Below are positions 35,159 to 44,871 of a DNA stretch of 64,000 nucleotides, in pieces. The notes beneath the pieces are model-generated. The model ran no database searches, was not told the origin of the DNA, and saw only the letters and a list, made by a program, of their open reading frames with translations. A program made the position numbers and the translations under genes. Every line of letters begins with the position of its first letter. Position 1 is the first letter of the stretch. The DNA comes from Bradyrhizobium japonicum USDA 6 (GTDB lineage: Bacteria > Pseudomonadota > Alphaproteobacteria > Rhizobiales > Xanthobacteraceae): the NCBI RefSeq assembly GCF_000284375.1, contig NC_017249.1:7991001-8055000 (forward strand), written 5' to 3'.

Positions 35159-36496
35159 CTAAATGATCTCAAAGTATCTCCGACGTTCAAAGTCGGTGAC
35201 CCGATGTTGAACGGCTTGCCACTCCCAATGGCGCGAGCAAGAAAACGCTCCAACAAACCTTTCTCCAAAGACATCACTGGCCGCTGCAGACTCTGCAAAC
35301 CGAGATGTTGCCTCTGATAGGCTTTGAGGCAGTCTCGCGGACGGACGACACATTTCCACGCTTGCATCACCGACGATCGAAGCCGGTAGTGCCGGACCTG
35401 TCTCGACGCCCAATATTCCCGAACCAATCGCACATGCTAGCGCGAGATATGGGTTCGCGTCTGCGCCAGGCAGCCTATACTCCAGGCGATGGGCAGATGG
35501 CTCTCCCGGAATGGCGCGAACCGCGCAGGAGCGGTTGTCGACTCCCCAGCTTGGACAGATTGGTGCCCAGGAGCCAGGTACCAATCTCTTGTAGCTGTTG
35601 AAGTTTGGCGCAGCGAGCACACAGAACTCATTCATGTATTCTAGTTGTCCGGCGATAAATTGCCTCATAAGATCGGAGACGTTGCCGAACGCATCACCGT
35701 CGTAAAACGCATTTTGACTATCCGAGGACATGGAGATGTGAATATGGCCGGACTGGCCAGGCCATTTCTCGGAAACCTTGGCCATGAATGTAGCCATCAT
35801 GCCTCGCGTTTGCGCCCAGGCTTTTATCATCGACTTGAATATGGTTGCTCGATCGGCGGCTTCCAGCGCATCACAATGACGAAGTGACGCTTCGACCACG
35901 CCAGGTCCCGTTTCAAAGTGTAGTCCGCTGAGAGGTATTCTAGCCTTCTCACAAAGCGCCAAGATCTCACCGAACAGCTCATGTTGCGCGATAGAGCGCG
36001 CAATCGAGTAGCCGAACGGGCCGCGAGTTAAAGGAGCCCATTCACCGAACGGCTTTTCTTCAATCGTGTCTGCGTTCTCCTTAAATAGTATAAACTCAAA
36101 CTCAAACCCGGCAGTGCAGTCGTATCCGTGGTCAGCAGCCCTTCGTAGGACCTTACGCAGAACGCCGCGCGGGCAGATGTTCTCATGCGCGCCCGTGAAC
36201 TCCGCGAGGTAGAGATATTGAGAGCCGAGATGAGACACCGAACGGCCGGTGCCTGATAGAATACGCAGGTCAGCATCTCCGAACGCTGATAGCGGCTTTT
36301 GCGTGAAACTCGCCGGAATGACCCGGTCCGTACAATCCCACGCCAGCACCGCTTCAGAGAACTTGATAACTTTATCTCCATCCGAGAGATCTTCACCTAA
36401 GACGTGTTTGCCTCGCAGAACGCCATCGAAGTCGCTGACGCCGACCATCGCCGCGCGGGCTGGATTCGCTCCGGTGAACCTGGGATCAGTTGGCAT
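35159..36496 (-). CDS. rtxG: Glutamine-synthetase-family ligase of the rtx operon
   Basis: 445 residues of the GS catalytic fold. Metal and substrate motifs are visible: 'GFEFEFILF' (about 130), 'GPGVVEASLRHCDALEAADR', 'SGHIHISMS' and 'PNFNSYKRLVPGSWAP', then 'SAHRLEYRLPGADANPYLALA'. It lacks the adenylylation-site loop of GlnA and looks like a glutamate-amine or other amide ligase. Its ATG overlaps the rtxF stop by one base (TAATG). Position as last gene of the rtxACDEFG cluster supports the symbol. The substrate is not known to me; an amide or peptide bond step on a toxin precursor or derivative is an inference. Confidence 0.8.
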   Translation of the reverse strand: MPTDPRFTGANPARAAMVGVSDFDGVLRGKHVLGEDLSDGDKVIKFSEAVLAWDCTDRVIPASFTQKPLSAFGDADLRILSGTGRSVSHLGSQYLYLAEFTGAHENICPRGVLRKVLRRAADHGYDCTAGFEFEFILFKENADTIEEKPFGEWAPLTRGPFGYSIARSIAQHELFGEILALCEKARIPLSGLHFETGPGVVEASLRHCDALEAADRATIFKSMIKAWAQTRGMMATFMAKVSEKWPGQSGHIHISMSSDSQNAFYDGDAFGNVSDLMRQFIAGQLEYMNEFCVLAAPNFNSYKRLVPGSWAPICPSWGVDNRSCAVRAIPGEPSAHRLEYRLPGADANPYLALACAIGSGILGVETGPALPASIVGDASVEMCRPSARLPQSLSEATSRFAESAAASDVFGERFVGAFSCSRHWEWQAVQHRVTDFERRRYFEII

Positions 36497-37782
36497 TAGT
36501 CGCGATCCTGCATCACTAAATCGAACACCTGGTCCATCCGCATTGCTCGCAACTTGCGATAGTCATTCTCAAGCGTAGTCAAGTCGCTATTCACGAGATA
36601 AACGATGCCCGGTGTCGACGCCAAGTCGATCGTGGGAACAAGCTCTTGACCAATCGGAACGAATGCAATGGCGTCTGCGAAGCTCGGCAGCTTGCGGATT
36701 GCTTCGAGTCCCGGGTAACCGGCGACGACACCGCCCATATCTGAGATCAACGAGACGCAAAGTGCGTGAGCCTGCCGCTTGTAGGGCCCGCGCAGCCTCA
36801 TATATTCACCAAAGCCCTTGGGATCTGCGTAGCACCAGGCCGTCAGGGTCATATGGTTGTGCCCCAACGCCATCGTTCGTGCTTTTGCCGACATGGTCCC
36901 TTGAAGCCTCGCTCCGAAGTCAACCAGAACTGGTCCCCGATGATCGACGATGATCTCAGCATGAGCCGGTCCCTCGGCGATCTGAAGCGCCTGCAACGCT
37001 CGTTCCAGGTAGTCGGACAGCTCCTGAACGATTGGTTCGCTGCCGTCCAACAATCTCTCGAGTGAACAGACCGATGATGCTCGCTCGATAGGAACGGTGT
37101 CATACGTCCAGGCCTCCGTAACGAAGGCATTCCCGTGGATCGAGATGGCGTTTACGGTGTATTGTTGACCGTTTATTTTTTCCTGCCCGAGGGCAAAACG
37201 ATTCAACGCTCCGACACGGTTGGTCTTCCCGACAATCGCGCTTAGTGCCCGCTGAATGTCAGCATCTGTCGTGCAAAAGAATACATCCTCGGTTCCCGTA
37301 CTGTTCAGAGGTTTGATCACGATCTCGTCGAAGTTCGCTTCGCGCTTCCAGCTTGCGATTTCTACAGCATTGTCAGACACGACTTGTCTGATCGATCGCA
37401 CACCGGCATAGGTCAGCGCGCAAGACAATCGCGCTTTGTCACGCCGAGCAGCCGATAGAGCGGTGCCGTTTGAAGGTAAGCCCAGCCGCTCCGACAACGA
37501 ATCGGCGAGTTCGACTCCAGACTCGCAGCCGGCGATAACGAACTCAAATTCTCTGCCATGGAGGGCCTGAAGATGATATTCAACGATGTCGTCATACCCC
37601 ATGCGCTCGCTGGGGCGAATGACTTCATCATACAGGTTAGCATCAAAGTGCGCTTGGAATATGGGTGGAATCTGTGCGGCCGACATCACATGCACGGTTC
37701 CAATGCCATAGCGCTTGAACTGTTCCGGTAGATATCGGCCGGTAGAGTATGCGTCTACGATTACACAATTCCGTTCTTTCAT
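36496..37782 (-). CDS. rtxF: ATP-grasp ligase of the rtx operon
   Basis: 428 residues from the ATG at 37782, which overlaps the transporter stop as ATGA. ATP-grasp features are 'DEIVIKPLNSTGTEDVFFC' (ATP lysine loop), 'NGQQYTVNAISIHG' and 'AHAEIIVDHRGPVLVDFGARLQG' (metal-binding acidic end). Enzymes of this type activate a carboxylate as acyl phosphate and join it to an amine, so it may modify an amino acid such as rhizobitoxine. With the adjacent GS-family ligase and class-I amidotransferase the cluster has three nitrogen-ligation or hydrolysis genes. Confidence 0.8.
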   Translation of the reverse strand: MKERNCVIVDAYSTGRYLPEQFKRYGIGTVHVMSAAQIPPIFQAHFDANLYDEVIRPSERMGYDDIVEYHLQALHGREFEFVIAGCESGVELADSLSERLGLPSNGTALSAARRDKARLSCALTYAGVRSIRQVVSDNAVEIASWKREANFDEIVIKPLNSTGTEDVFFCTTDADIQRALSAIVGKTNRVGALNRFALGQEKINGQQYTVNAISIHGNAFVTEAWTYDTVPIERASSVCSLERLLDGSEPIVQELSDYLERALQALQIAEGPAHAEIIVDHRGPVLVDFGARLQGTMSAKARTMALGHNHMTLTAWCYADPKGFGEYMRLRGPYKRQAHALCVSLISDMGGVVAGYPGLEAIRKLPSFADAIAFVPIGQELVPTIDLASTPGIVYLVNSDLTTLENDYRKLRAMRMDQVFDLVMQDRD

Positions 37783-38681
37783 GCGGATCTCCGATACTGC
37801 AAGTAGATGTTGCTGACGGCGACAGCCGTAATGAGAATGTTTCCAAGGAACGTATGTGACGAAGGCACGATGCGAGAATCGAAGTACTGGAACAGGAAGG
37901 TGATGATAGGGGCGGTGGACAGGACCATGTTGACGGTGAAGGGCTCGACGTAACGAATGCCCTGCTGGATCAAGAGCAAAGGAACGATCATCGTCGAAAC
38001 GCCAACTGCTGCGATCGCAAACCAATGCTGCGAGATCTCAGGCACGATGGATGAATAGTCCACCAGTCCCAGCAGCAAGATAATCGTTCCATAGAACCGA
38101 TGCGCCAGCACTTGCCGGCCGGAAAACCCACGGTCGAAAAGCAGTTTGACAAGTACATTTGTGAGGGCGAGCGATAGGCCGGCCACGATGGCCAAGACTA
38201 TTCCAAAGGACGATCGAGCCCCCCACTCCACGCCTGCGTTGCCGCTGGCCGAGATCCAAATCATGTAACTCGCGATCATCGCGATCGAAGCGCTGACGAC
38301 GATGTCGGATGCTGGCGGAACTCCCTGGCGCCTGATCACGGCGTTTAGCCACACAGTTGCGGTGGGCCCCAACGCCACCATGAACGCGACGACGATCGCA
38401 GGTTCAACGTATTTCAAGCCGATAAATAGGCCGATCCAGCTGATTGCTGTCACGACGTTGAGTACGGCGAAGACCAAAAGGGACCGATTCCCCACTCCTG
38501 CCTTGCTTGTGTCGTGGCGCGCCAAGAGATTGAACGTCAGACAAACCACGGTAAATGACAGCAGGAGCGCGACGAACGCATCTGCTCGCTGAAAATACGC
38601 TGCGGCATAAACCTCGCCTGCCGCACTCACGAGGACATAGAGGGCCACAAAGAGCACTCCCAGCGCGAACCTATTCGTCAA
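37779..38681 (-). CDS. rtxE: EamA/DMT-type transporter of the rtx operon
   Basis: About 300 residues with ten predicted membrane helices in two EamA repeats, for example 'LGVLFVALYVLVSAAG', 'AISWIGLFIGLKYVEPAIVVAFMVALGP' in parts and 'STMIVPLLLIQQGIRYVEPF'. The TTG at 38681 ('LTNRFALGV') is preferred over the longer frame, whose first 26 residues are Arg/Pro-rich and unlike a leader. DMT proteins often export amino-acid-like metabolites, so rhizobitoxine export or self-protection is a reasonable inference. Confidence 0.78.
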   Translation of the reverse strand: MTNRFALGVLFVALYVLVSAAGEVYAAAYFQRADAFVALLLSFTVVCLTFNLLARHDTSKAGVGNRSLLVFAVLNVVTAISWIGLFIGLKYVEPAIVVAFMVALGPTATVWLNAVIRRQGVPPASDIVVSASIAMIASYMIWISASGNAGVEWGARSSFGIVLAIVAGLSLALTNVLVKLLFDRGFSGRQVLAHRFYGTIILLLGLVDYSSIVPEISQHWFAIAAVGVSTMIVPLLLIQQGIRYVEPFTVNMVLSTAPIITFLFQYFDSRIVPSSHTFLGNILITAVAVSNIYLQYRRSA

Positions 38682-38811
38682 TCGTCTACCCTTCCCGTGC
38701 CCGCGCGACGGGGCGCGGCCCTCGCAGGGACCGGGCCGCGCGCATCGATTTTGAGGCATTCAACTTTCGGCCTGTACTGACCACGTTTGGTTTGAAATCT
38801 CACGATCTGCC

Positions 38812-39627
38812 CTAGTGATTCTTCGTTCCGCGGTACACAACACAGGCCTCTCCGAATGCTTTGAAGAGTTGCTTGCCGAGGAGATCGGTTGAGACGTGCC
38901 ATTCGGGGTGCCATTGCACCCCGATTTGCAGCGTCGGCGCGCCAATCACCGAAGCCGCCTCAACAAGACCGTCAGGCGCCCACGCCTCCCGCCTCAGCGC
39001 CGGGGCAAGCGCCTCGATGCCTTGATTGTGCAGCGAGTTGACTTGGGCTTCGATCGTCCGGGCGATTGGGAAGAGCGCGCCGTCGGAAGATATCCTGACG
39101 CTGTGCGCGGCATCGTACTGACGGTCCCTGGGACGGTCTGGCTTCTCGGCATGCATAGCACCGCTTTCGAGGCTCCACTCCGCAAGCGATGGGCGGAGTG
39201 TGCCGCCGAAATAGACGTTGAGCTCCTGAAGCCCACGGCAGATGCCCAAAATAGGCATTCCGAGCGCGATGGCGCTCTGTATGGCTACGGCAGAAAGCCG
39301 GTCCCTAGGACGGTCAAGGATCCCAGCCTCAACGTCCCGATCAGGATCAACTAAGGATGCAGGCGCTGACAGGACGGCGGGGTCGACGTTCGATTCATCA
39401 CCTGTCAAGACCACACCGTCCAGCCGGCGCATGATGGCCGTGGCGAACGCCTCCCCAGCATCTTCCGCGTCGACGGTCGGCAATACGACGCAAGCAACTC
39501 CCCCATGACGATGGAGTGCCTGCACGTACTTACGGCGTAACCAGTCGCGATGCACACCGTCGACCAGAAGACGGTTCGAAGTGACGCCGACAACGGCTCG
39601 CGCGCGCTCGGGCTGTTGCAGACTCAC
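38812..39627 (-). CDS. rtxD: Class I glutamine-amidotransferase-like hydrolase of the rtx operon
   Basis: 271 residues, peptidase C26 type. The nucleophile is in 'ILGICRGLQELNVYFGG' and the His/Glu pair in 'QIGVQWHPEWH'. Closest to gamma-glutamyl-GABA hydrolase (PuuD) in layout, so removal of a gamma-glutamyl group is plausible; paired with the GS-family RtxG this would make a protect-and-deprotect couple like PuuA/PuuD. It starts at a GTG overlapping the rtxC stop (GTGA). Confidence 0.8.
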   Translation of the reverse strand: MSLQQPERARAVVGVTSNRLLVDGVHRDWLRRKYVQALHRHGGVACVVLPTVDAEDAGEAFATAIMRRLDGVVLTGDESNVDPAVLSAPASLVDPDRDVEAGILDRPRDRLSAVAIQSAIALGMPILGICRGLQELNVYFGGTLRPSLAEWSLESGAMHAEKPDRPRDRQYDAAHSVRISSDGALFPIARTIEAQVNSLHNQGIEALAPALRREAWAPDGLVEAASVIGAPTLQIGVQWHPEWHVSTDLLGKQLFKAFGEACVVYRGTKNH

Positions 39628-40682
39628 GCCACCTGGCCCCGCGTCCGGACGGCGGCAACGGACTGCTCATACAGCCGTCGATTTCGCTCTTTCAGCTGAG
39701 TTATGACGCTAGGCTGACCTTGAGGCCCCTTGACAAAGAGCCCGCCCCAAGTCGCGGCGACCTTCGCGTAGTTCGGATCCTGCATTCGGATTTTCTGAGC
39801 CTTGCGCAACAGCCAAAACGGGATACCGGGCGAAAGGTGGTGCTCAAGGTGGTACTCATCTAGATTCTGCCCAAGAATGGCTCGCTCGAGGAAGCTTCCC
39901 TTCCGATTTCTGGTGAGATAGACGTTCTGCGTCTCGTTTTCGCACATTGGCGAGTGCTCGGCGAGTTCGATGAACCAGCCGAGGACCTGAAATGTGGTGA
40001 GATAGGGCACGATCCAGAACAGGACGACAATATGGAGCAGCCCAAGAACATATGACCCGGCCAAGATGCTGATCCAGAAGAGATAGAAGCCATACCTGTC
40101 AATCAGTATGCCTGAGCGGCTCTGATCCTCGGTATCTTCGACCGAAAACCGGTTGGTCCAGAGATACTTCAGATAGGCCACTGTCGCGCCGCCGAAGATC
40201 GGCTTCCAGATGATGTTGAAAGCGTATCTCTCTGGACGCTGCACGTCATAAACGCCGCTGGCCAGGAAAAACTTCAGGTCGGGATCCTTGTCGGGGTCGC
40301 CGAGATAGGGATGATGCAAGTAGACATGTGAGATCCGATAGGCCCAGTGTCGCTGGAACAAGGGATAGGAGGCGAACAGAATGCCAAGAACATAATTCCA
40401 GGTGGTGTTCTTCGCGAGCGTGCGGTGAGCTGCATCGTGAGCGATGGTTGTCAATCCGCGCTGATAGGCACCAATCAGGAGAACGGCCAGCGGGTAGAGC
40501 CACCACGAAACAGACACGGTCGCAAGCGTGCACGCTGCGATAACAGCGTAATCTTTCGCAATGTAGGCGGCCCCTGTGATGTTGTCGGGCCTTAGCTCCG
40601 AAAGTTGCTTATTGATCTCCCGGCTGAATTGAACGGCCTCATAGCGTGATGACCTCAGTTTCCAAGCGTCTGCCTGATTCAT
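39624..40682 (-). CDS. rtxC: Dihydrorhizobitoxine desaturase
   Basis: 352 residues, membrane fatty-acid-desaturase superfamily. The three histidine boxes are 'HDAAH' (about residue 82), 'HVYLHH' (about 119) and 'HLEHH' (about 285), with hydrophobic helices between. In B. elkanii RtxC introduces the double bond that turns dihydrorhizobitoxine into rhizobitoxine. It lies 31 bases after rtxA and overlaps rtxD by four bases. Confidence 0.93.
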   Translation of the reverse strand: MNQADAWKLRSSRYEAVQFSREINKQLSELRPDNITGAAYIAKDYAVIAACTLATVSVSWWLYPLAVLLIGAYQRGLTTIAHDAAHRTLAKNTTWNYVLGILFASYPLFQRHWAYRISHVYLHHPYLGDPDKDPDLKFFLASGVYDVQRPERYAFNIIWKPIFGGATVAYLKYLWTNRFSVEDTEDQSRSGILIDRYGFYLFWISILAGSYVLGLLHIVVLFWIVPYLTTFQVLGWFIELAEHSPMCENETQNVYLTRNRKGSFLERAILGQNLDEYHLEHHLSPGIPFWLLRKAQKIRMQDPNYAKVAATWGGLFVKGPQGQPSVITQLKERNRRLYEQSVAAVRTRGQVA

Positions 40683-40713
40683 GAGAACCTCTTCCTAATT
40701 GCCTTGCAGGTTG

Positions 40714-43191
40714 TCAGATTGCGGAAAGCGCCTTGTCCAGATCGCGCAAGATGTCATTGACATCTTCGATGCCGACACAAAGCCGGATTGAGCCGCCAAA
40801 TATGCCGGCGGCTTCGCGCTTTTCCCGCGGGACGGTGGTGTGAGTCGTCGAGACAGGATGAGTCACGAGCGTGCGGGCGTCTCCCACATTGGAAACGTGA
40901 TACATCAAGTCAATGTTCTGGATGAACTTTCGCCCGGCCAGTTCGTCTTCCACCTCGAACATGACCATCGCCCCGTGTCCATATGCGGTGTTGAGTGTCT
41001 GTTCGACGATTTCCCGATCGGCGCCTTCGAAGAGACCCGGGTAAAACACCCGACGCACTTTTGGATGCTCCTTTAGAACTCCAGCCACGATCCTGGCATT
41101 GGCGCAGTGCTGCTTCATGCGAAGCGGCAGCGTTTCAAGCCCTTGGATCAGTTGAAAGCTCGCAAACGGGGAGATGGCTGCACCGGTATCGCGTAACCAG
41201 GTCATGCGAGCCTTGAGGAGAAACTCGCTCTTTCCTAGGTCATCGACATCGCGCACGGCGTTGTGCCAGACAATTCCGCCATGCGCTTCGTCGGGACCAT
41301 TGAACAAGGGGAAGCGAGAAGCTCCGCGATAGCTAAATTTACCGCTGTCAACGATTAGTCCGCCGAGGGTCGTGCCGTGGCCGGAGATATATTTTGTTGC
41401 AGAGTACGTTGTAACTGCAGCGCCCAGGTCTGACGGCCGGCATATCAGCGGCGTAGTCGTGTTGTCTACGACCAGAGGCACGCCGTACCTCCGGCCGATC
41501 TCCGCAAGCTGTTTAACGGGAAGCGGAATCAGACAGGGATTCGATATTACCTCTCCGAACAGGCAGATGGTGCGATCATCGATCGCTCGCTCGAACGTCT
41601 CGGGCCTTCGAGGATCTGCTGTCCTCACGCTGATTCCCAAACGCTTTAGGGTGTTGTGGAGCAGGTTCCAGGTATTGCCATATAGATATGGAGAGGCAAC
41701 GACATTGTCCCCTACTTCGCCACTTGAAAGATTGACGATAGCAAGGAACGTCGCCGCTTGACCTGACGCAACGGCGAGCGAGTCGCTGCCCATATCGACA
41801 GCGGCGTAGCGCTTCTCGAGCGCGCGGGTCGTGGGATTGATAATCCTCGTGTAGGTGAACCCATCGGCCTTGACGTTGTAGACGTCCGCGATGTGGTTGA
41901 GATCGCCATCGAGTTCATAAGCTGTATTCTGGTAGATCGGCACTGCGACGGCTTTCGTCACCGGGTCGCGCCGATAACCCGCATGCAGAACAGCAGTCTC
42001 GGCGGAAAACGGCAGCTGCCGGTCTCCAACTGCCTGAGCCGGCATCTTTACGCGCGCGGCATATGCCTCTTGGTCCGGCGCCGGCCTTGCTGACCGGGCC
42101 TGACCGGACCGGAAATATGAACGAAAAGCGCATCCCAACCGCTCAATCCAGCTGGATTGGATTTCCCCAATGCAACCGACGCGAAAGCTTCGCGTCGCAA
42201 GGTGCAGCTTCGAGTAGACGTAAAGATTGTGGGCCGCCAAGTGGCGATACAGCCCATCGAATCCTTCCTGGTCTACTATGCCGGGCGGCGCACTGAACGC
42301 AACGCAGACCGGCGACTGCAACTCGGGGGACAGCAGCGGAGACACTGTCCCTTCGAGTTCCTTGATGAGGTCGTCTCTGACCTTCTCGTACCGGAAGCGT
42401 CTGGCATCAATGCTCTCCTCATGCAGAATCTTCAAAGCCATTGTCGTTGCCTGAACGATGTGGGTGGGAGGGGTCGACCGCCACTCACCCGTGCGCTCGA
42501 GCGAGCGCCATTGATCTCTCACATCGAGCACAAACGATCTCGGTTCTTGAGCCGCATTCTCCAGCAGCTCGCGCGACGCAATTACAAACGCTACTCCCGG
42601 CGGCCCTTCTATGCATTTGTTGCTCGATGTGACCAGTACGTCTGGTCCACGCTGGCTCAGATCGATATTGAGAGCGCCGAAGGAACTCATTCCATCAACG
42701 ATGGTTTTTACGCCACAACGCCTCGCCTCTTCCACGATCTCTTGCAGAGGGTTGACGATTCCGGTTGTCGTCTCACAATGCACGAAACACAGGTGCGTAA
42801 CGCCAGGATTTCGGCTCAGATACTCGCCGATTTCTTGCGGATCCAAAGGATCGGTTGCGCGCTTGACGAGCTTCAGCGCTTCGACCCCCCACAGCCGCAA
42901 AATTTGTAGAACACGCTCGCCATAGATGCCGTTTACGCAGACGAGCGGCCTGTCGGCTCGGGACACAAATGAAGAGAGGGCAGCCTCCATTGCAAAGGAG
43001 CCCCCTCCTTGAATGGGCACCACCGAATAGTCCTTAGCGTTTCCCAGCAAGTTGAGCATCAGCCGCCTCATGCAGGCGGTCACCTCCTTGAACTCGTCAT
43101 CGCGAGATGCGAGATCAAGCTGCATCTGGCTCTTCACCGCCAACGATAGCGACAATGGACCAGGCGTCAGCAAAGAGCGCTGTCTTGTCAA
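40714..43191 (-). CDS. rtxA: Dihydrorhizobitoxine synthase, aminotransferase/sulfhydrylase fusion
   Basis: About 825 residues from the TTG at 43191, which has a strong GGAGGA Shine-Dalgarno at its usual distance; an upstream in-frame start adds 27 Arg-rich residues and is less likely. Residues 1-360 are a class-V aminotransferase (serine-pyruvate type; 'LTPGPLSLS', 'IVDGMSSFGALNIDLSQ', PLP lysine in 'SSNKCIEGPPGVAFV'). Residues from about 390 are an O-acetylhomoserine sulfhydrylase-like domain ('YQNTAYELDG', 'ASGQAATFLAIVNLSSGE', 'VVDNTTTPLICRP', PLP lysine in 'TYSATKYISGHG'). This fusion is the hallmark of B. elkanii RtxA: the first half is linked to serinol formation and the second to ether-bond formation with O-acetylhomoserine. 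First gene of the rtx operon. Confidence 0.95.
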   Translation of the reverse strand: MTRQRSLLTPGPLSLSLAVKSQMQLDLASRDDEFKEVTACMRRLMLNLLGNAKDYSVVPIQGGGSFAMEAALSSFVSRADRPLVCVNGIYGERVLQILRLWGVEALKLVKRATDPLDPQEIGEYLSRNPGVTHLCFVHCETTTGIVNPLQEIVEEARRCGVKTIVDGMSSFGALNIDLSQRGPDVLVTSSNKCIEGPPGVAFVIASRELLENAAQEPRSFVLDVRDQWRSLERTGEWRSTPPTHIVQATTMALKILHEESIDARRFRYEKVRDDLIKELEGTVSPLLSPELQSPVCVAFSAPPGIVDQEGFDGLYRHLAAHNLYVYSKLHLATRSFRVGCIGEIQSSWIERLGCAFRSYFRSGQARSARPAPDQEAYAARVKMPAQAVGDRQLPFSAETAVLHAGYRRDPVTKAVAVPIYQNTAYELDGDLNHIADVYNVKADGFTYTRIINPTTRALEKRYAAVDMGSDSLAVASGQAATFLAIVNLSSGEVGDNVVASPYLYGNTWNLLHNTLKRLGISVRTADPRRPETFERAIDDRTICLFGEVISNPCLIPLPVKQLAEIGRRYGVPLVVDNTTTPLICRPSDLGAAVTTYSATKYISGHGTTLGGLIVDSGKFSYRGASRFPLFNGPDEAHGGIVWHNAVRDVDDLGKSEFLLKARMTWLRDTGAAISPFASFQLIQGLETLPLRMKQHCANARIVAGVLKEHPKVRRVFYPGLFEGADREIVEQTLNTAYGHGAMVMFEVEDELAGRKFIQNIDLMYHVSNVGDARTLVTHPVSTTHTTVPREKREAAGIFGGSIRLCVGIEDVNDILRDLDKALSAI

Positions 43192-44871
43192 ACCATTCCT
43201 CCTACATTGTGTTCGTCGATGACCTGCCGTACGCGCGCCATCGCCCCGGAGGCGCGCGTATGCCTTCCTCATCGATAGCTTCGAATGAAGCGCCTTGAAA
43301 CGCGGTCTCGTTTCGCGTCGACCGCTCCAAAAGGCCGCCGGATGACAACCTTCAATTTCTCATTGCGGATGGAGAGCAATCCTTCACAAAGCTCCCCGTT
43401 GATGCGTTTCAGACCTCCCAGATAGCCTTTTTGCGCTGAACGCTCGGGCGCAAGTGGGCGCCGACGCTCGCTCTCATCCAACTGTCACGCATGTGCAGGC
43501 TTGGGCGTGGTCGCCTCTGGCGCTATGAGGCGCCGGTCGGCCGGCGGTCTACCTGTAAGACTGCCCAGTCAGGCAAGCTTTGCCGCCAGAAAGGCGATGC
43601 AGCCTAGATCGTCGCGCCCGGACGATAGGCAGGCACACTCGATAGTCTTCGTTCGCAGCGGGTGTCCAATGCGTTTGCTTGGGACTTGATACATTTTCAC
43701 TCCGTCGCTCGTGGAGGGATTGGGACGCACATGGCTGTCTGGGCGAGCTCGAAGATCGTACAACTTGACGTTACGGGCGTTTCAACCCTCTCCGGAATTT
43801 TTCTCGCGGGACTTTTTCCTCACGTACTCCCGTTTGGCAGCGACAAGTCGACGCAAGCAGCGGAGTACGAGGGATTCACAGCGAGGTTCAATAGTTTGAA
43901 CGTTAGATCTGGATCGAGCGTGAGTATTCCGCGTGCGAGCGCGATTCTGCGGCGAAATGACGGGATCGTTCCGTTTACGTGCAATCCGGCCAAAAGAGCC
44001 ATATGGAGGTACGAAGCTTCTCGGCAGCCCGGGCGAGATCCTACTGGATGCTGTGCATGACGGTTTAAACCTTCCGCCATAGCTGTTGTGTCACGTCATT
44101 GCGCTCGCAATGGAGCGGCGTTGGCAGCCCGCGGCGAGCCACACTTGATGGCGATCCAGCGATCTTGGATGCTTGCGCGAGCAGGAATCAGTTCGACACC
44201 TTTTGGCGAGCGGCCTTGTGACACAACATGTCGCCTCGATTTGCCGGGAGTACGTCGAGCCAAGTCCAATGAAGTTGCGCGCTTTATCTTGGAAGCGATT
44301 CCTGGGCTTTCAGCATCTCAGTTACTTAACGCCGCTTCGCCGCGGGACGTCTCACCGAGCGATATGGCGGCGGTGAGCGTGCGGTTTTACGGCGGTTCCA
44401 AGGCGTGGGCGGCGAGCAAAAGTTGCCGGCATCCCAGCGCTCGTTGCGCGCAACTACCTCGCCGATGAGGCACTCTGGTTGGACGACGGTCGCACTTCGT
44501 ACTTGTCCTGCTCTCTCCTCTGCAGGCCGGCTCGTTGATGCGAGCTCGCGTCCGACGTGGTCTACGGGCGCGGTCGAGCACGCCAGCGGTTGACCAGAGC
44601 GGATCATCAAGTGATCATCTCTGTCGCTTGCCAAGGATGAGCTTCGCTTCCTTTTCGGCTGCGCCTATGGCGCCTTCATGGCGATCAACCAGGAAAGGCG
44701 GAACGGAGCATGACCCGAACACGCGGCGGGGCTTCGTAGCTCAGGATGGCGCATGTTCGTGACAGCATTGCCTCGCGATGCGAAGGTACAGGCCTACGCC
44801 GAAGGTATTCGCCGACGAGCGGCGGCCAAAAAGGGAAGAAAGCTTGCCAGACGTTACCATCGCCAGCGTCC
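43192..44871. other. Gene-free and decayed stretch upstream of rtxA
   Basis: About 1.7 kb with no convincing intact gene. Several half-length frames on both strands have no recognisable family. It must hold the rtxA promoter, but no sigma-54, nod-box or FixK-type motif was identified. An Arg/Lys-rich reading at about 44755-44870 resembles the end of a small basic protein but is not assignable. Confidence 0.4.

Noticed and set aside
43560..43600. Possible sigma-54 promoter (TGGC...TTGC) upstream of rtxA
   Set aside because: The distance between the GG and GC elements is off by one base, and no NifA upstream site was found.
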